A DNA stretch of 8,242 nucleotides from Prevotellaceae bacterium. Lineage in GTDB: Bacteria > Bacteroidota > Bacteroidia > Bacteroidales > UBA932. The notes under the pieces are model-generated. The model had not been told where the DNA came from. It saw nothing but the letters and a program-made list of their open reading frames with translations, and made no database searches. A program made the position numbers and the translations under genes. How positions within the stretch are numbered: the stretch's first letter is position 1; every line of letters begins with the position of its first letter. The stretch covers positions 1 to 8,242 of the forward strand of contig JAIRXY010000099.1 in assembly GCA_031268055.1 (NCBI GenBank), in the 5' to 3' direction. Of the stretch, positions 7,792 to 8,242 are shown one piece after another.

Positions 7792-7924
7792 CTATTATTT
7801 GGGGCAACGCCTGAAACGCTGTAGAAGCATCGCATACACCGCTTTCATGAGGAAACGCTTACAGCGTTTTGCGCCCTATCTTCGCCCCTCCCCCAGATAA
7901 ATCTGGGGGTTATTCACAGGAAAC
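7712..7924. repeat. 35-bp perfect inverted repeat joining the two modules
   Basis: Positions 7712-7746 (starting GTTTCCTGTGAATAA and ending in the B hairpin) are exactly complementary in reverse to 7890-7924. The 143 bp between them hold one X hairpin of each type and the degenerate X' half. The arms could pair with each other into one long stem, or fold locally as separate B hairpins. Perfect identity suggests recent duplication or ongoing conversion. Divergence begins exactly where the X and X' arm sequences differ. Confidence 0.8.
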
Positions 7925-7940
7925 GCTTACAGCGTTTTGC
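7851..7940 (-). repeat. Three-hairpin repeat module, copy 2 (X'-B-X', inverted orientation)
   Basis: Read on the minus strand, this repeats the plan of the 7698-7791 module: X' hairpin, CC, TGTGAATA, B hairpin, spacer, X' hairpin. B (7890-7909) is the exact inverted counterpart of the first B. The X' hairpins (7853-7869 and 7921-7937) have stem AAACGCT/AGCGTTT around a TAC loop. They keep the 7-bp stem and 3-nt loop of X but with different arm bases, each change being compensated on the other arm. The 22 bp at 7851-7872 recur exactly at 7919-7940. The inner spacer is shorter (about 18 nt) than in copy 1. A degenerate half of X' (AAACGCTGTAGAAGC, 7814-7828) lies between the modules. Confidence 0.75.
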
Positions 7941-7989
7941 TGTCGCCACAAAGGTAGGAGTCCGACAGCAATACTGCTGCCTATTTTTT
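7939..7989 (+). terminator. Two overlapping, mutually exclusive hairpins ending in a T-run
   Basis: Hairpin one pairs GCTGTCG (7939-7945) with CGACAGC (7963-7969) over a 17-nt loop. Hairpin two pairs CAGCA (7966-7970) with TGCTG (7975-7979) around ATAC, and is followed by CCTA and six Ts (7984-7989). Both use CAGC at 7966-7969, so they cannot form together. On the plus strand this looks like an antiterminator/terminator pair or a weak intrinsic terminator. No plus-strand gene is known upstream or downstream, and the second stem is only 5 bp, so the call is tentative. Confidence 0.25.
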
Positions 7990-8110
7990 AGGTGGTAGCT
8001 TTTGAAAAATTGAAAATTGTATTTATAATATGCTTATTACAAATAACATATAAATTGGAATCAACATTTTTTCATGCTTGTCGGTCAGTAGCGTAAATGA
8101 ATAGTGATGC

Positions 8111-8242
8111 TCATCTTTTCCTAAGAATAATGACGCTGTCCCAGCGGCGGCTTTTGTTGAGAAAGCAAAGCCGCTGGTACCACGGCAGCGGGGAATTGGC
8201 GCCTTCCTTTAAAATTTCGACGGTAAAGCCGGCTTGGTCGAA
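8111..8242 (-). CDS. C-terminal end of a probable SAM-dependent methyltransferase (partial)
   Basis: The minus strand is open from the right edge to a TGA at 8111-8113, giving 43 residues that begin FDQAGFTVEILKEG and end WDSVIILRKR. The N-terminal part is outside the window. The AGFTVEILKEG stretch, a hydrophobic linker with PLPWYQRL, and a final beta strand before a basic tail resemble the C-terminal strands of class I methyltransferases that act on small molecules, where a glutamine/alanine-glycine-phenylalanine turn precedes the sixth strand. The catalytic and SAM-binding motifs are not visible, so the family call rests on this tail alone. Codon use is GC-rich like the PUL genes and unlike the AT-rich DNA that follows, which supports a real gene. 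It lies 1.2 kb upstream of susC with repeats between, so it is unlikely to belong to the same transcript. Confidence 0.6.
   Translation of the reverse strand, partial: FDQAGFTVEILKEGANSPLPWYQRLCFLNKSRRWDSVIILRKR

Larger units (their letters stand above)
6908..8110. other. 1.2 kb intergenic region, no gene recognised, rich in hairpins and repeats
   Basis: Between the methyltransferase-like gene and susC there is no open frame with a recognisable protein, signal peptide or codon pattern, and no tRNA- or rRNA-like sequence was seen. Outside the repeats the DNA is AT-rich, unlike the GC-rich coding regions. It holds a likely susC promoter (6960-6992), a dyad upstream of it (7025-7050), a hairpin trio (7204-7291), a near-palindrome (7663-7682), two three-hairpin modules (7698-7791 and 7851-7940) and overlapping hairpins with a T-run (7939-7989). 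In 7292-7662 only short repeats were noticed: ACCTCATT at 7534, 7595 and 7603, and AATTAGGAAT at 7067 and again at 7395. A very short gene or an sRNA cannot be excluded by eye. Confidence 0.7.

Noticed and set aside
7698..7940. CRISPR array
   Set aside because: The repeats are only two per type, in opposite orientation, with unequal spacers and a strong internal hairpin plan; there is no regular repeat-spacer series and no cas gene.
8141..8177. Inverted repeat CCAGCGGC / GCCGCTGG as a terminator
   Set aside because: It lies inside the coding tail of the methyltransferase-like gene and is not followed by a T-run on the minus strand.

Overview
The window looks like a chromosomal segment of a member of the Bacteroidota, probably order Bacteroidales. 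It carries a SusC/SusD pair, lipoproteins with acidic residues right after the acylated cysteine, start codons preceded by A/T-rich stretches instead of Shine-Dalgarno sequences, and a TAnnTTTG-type promoter box. Coding DNA is GC-rich and the long intergenic region is mostly AT-rich. The genus cannot be decided from this sequence.

All genes read on the minus strand, so transcription runs from high to low coordinates. From right to left: (i) 8242-8111, the last 43 codons of a gene whose C-terminus resembles a SAM-dependent methyltransferase; (ii) 8110-6908, a 1.2 kb region with no recognisable gene but dense in hairpins and repeats; (iii) 6907-3713, a SusC-type TonB-dependent transporter; (iv) 3692-1911, its SusD-type lipoprotein partner; (v) 1877-630, a surface glycan-binding lipoprotein with two IPT/TIG domains and a C-terminal carbohydrate-binding-like domain; (vi) 608-1, the N-terminal 202 residues of a second IPT/TIG lipoprotein that runs off the left edge.

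Genes iii to vi are separated by only 20, 33 and 21 bp and almost certainly form one operon, the binding and import half of a polysaccharide utilization locus (PUL). The TIG lipoproteins and SusD would capture a glycan at the cell surface, and SusC would import the oligosaccharides with energy from TonB. No glycoside hydrolase, polysaccharide lyase or regulator lies in the window, so the substrate cannot be named. Enzyme genes may follow beyond the left edge.

The most unusual part is 7698-7940. Two oppositely oriented copies of a three-hairpin module lie there. Each has the plan X - TGTGAATA - B - spacer - X. The B hairpin is the same in both copies. The X hairpin keeps its geometry but uses different, fully compensated arm sequences in each copy, and the two X hairpins inside one copy are identical. 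Further candidate elements in the intergenic region are a trio of hairpins (7204-7291), a dyad upstream of the likely susC promoter (7025-7050), a near-perfect 20-bp palindrome (7663-7682), and two overlapping, mutually exclusive hairpins ending in a T-run (7939-7989).
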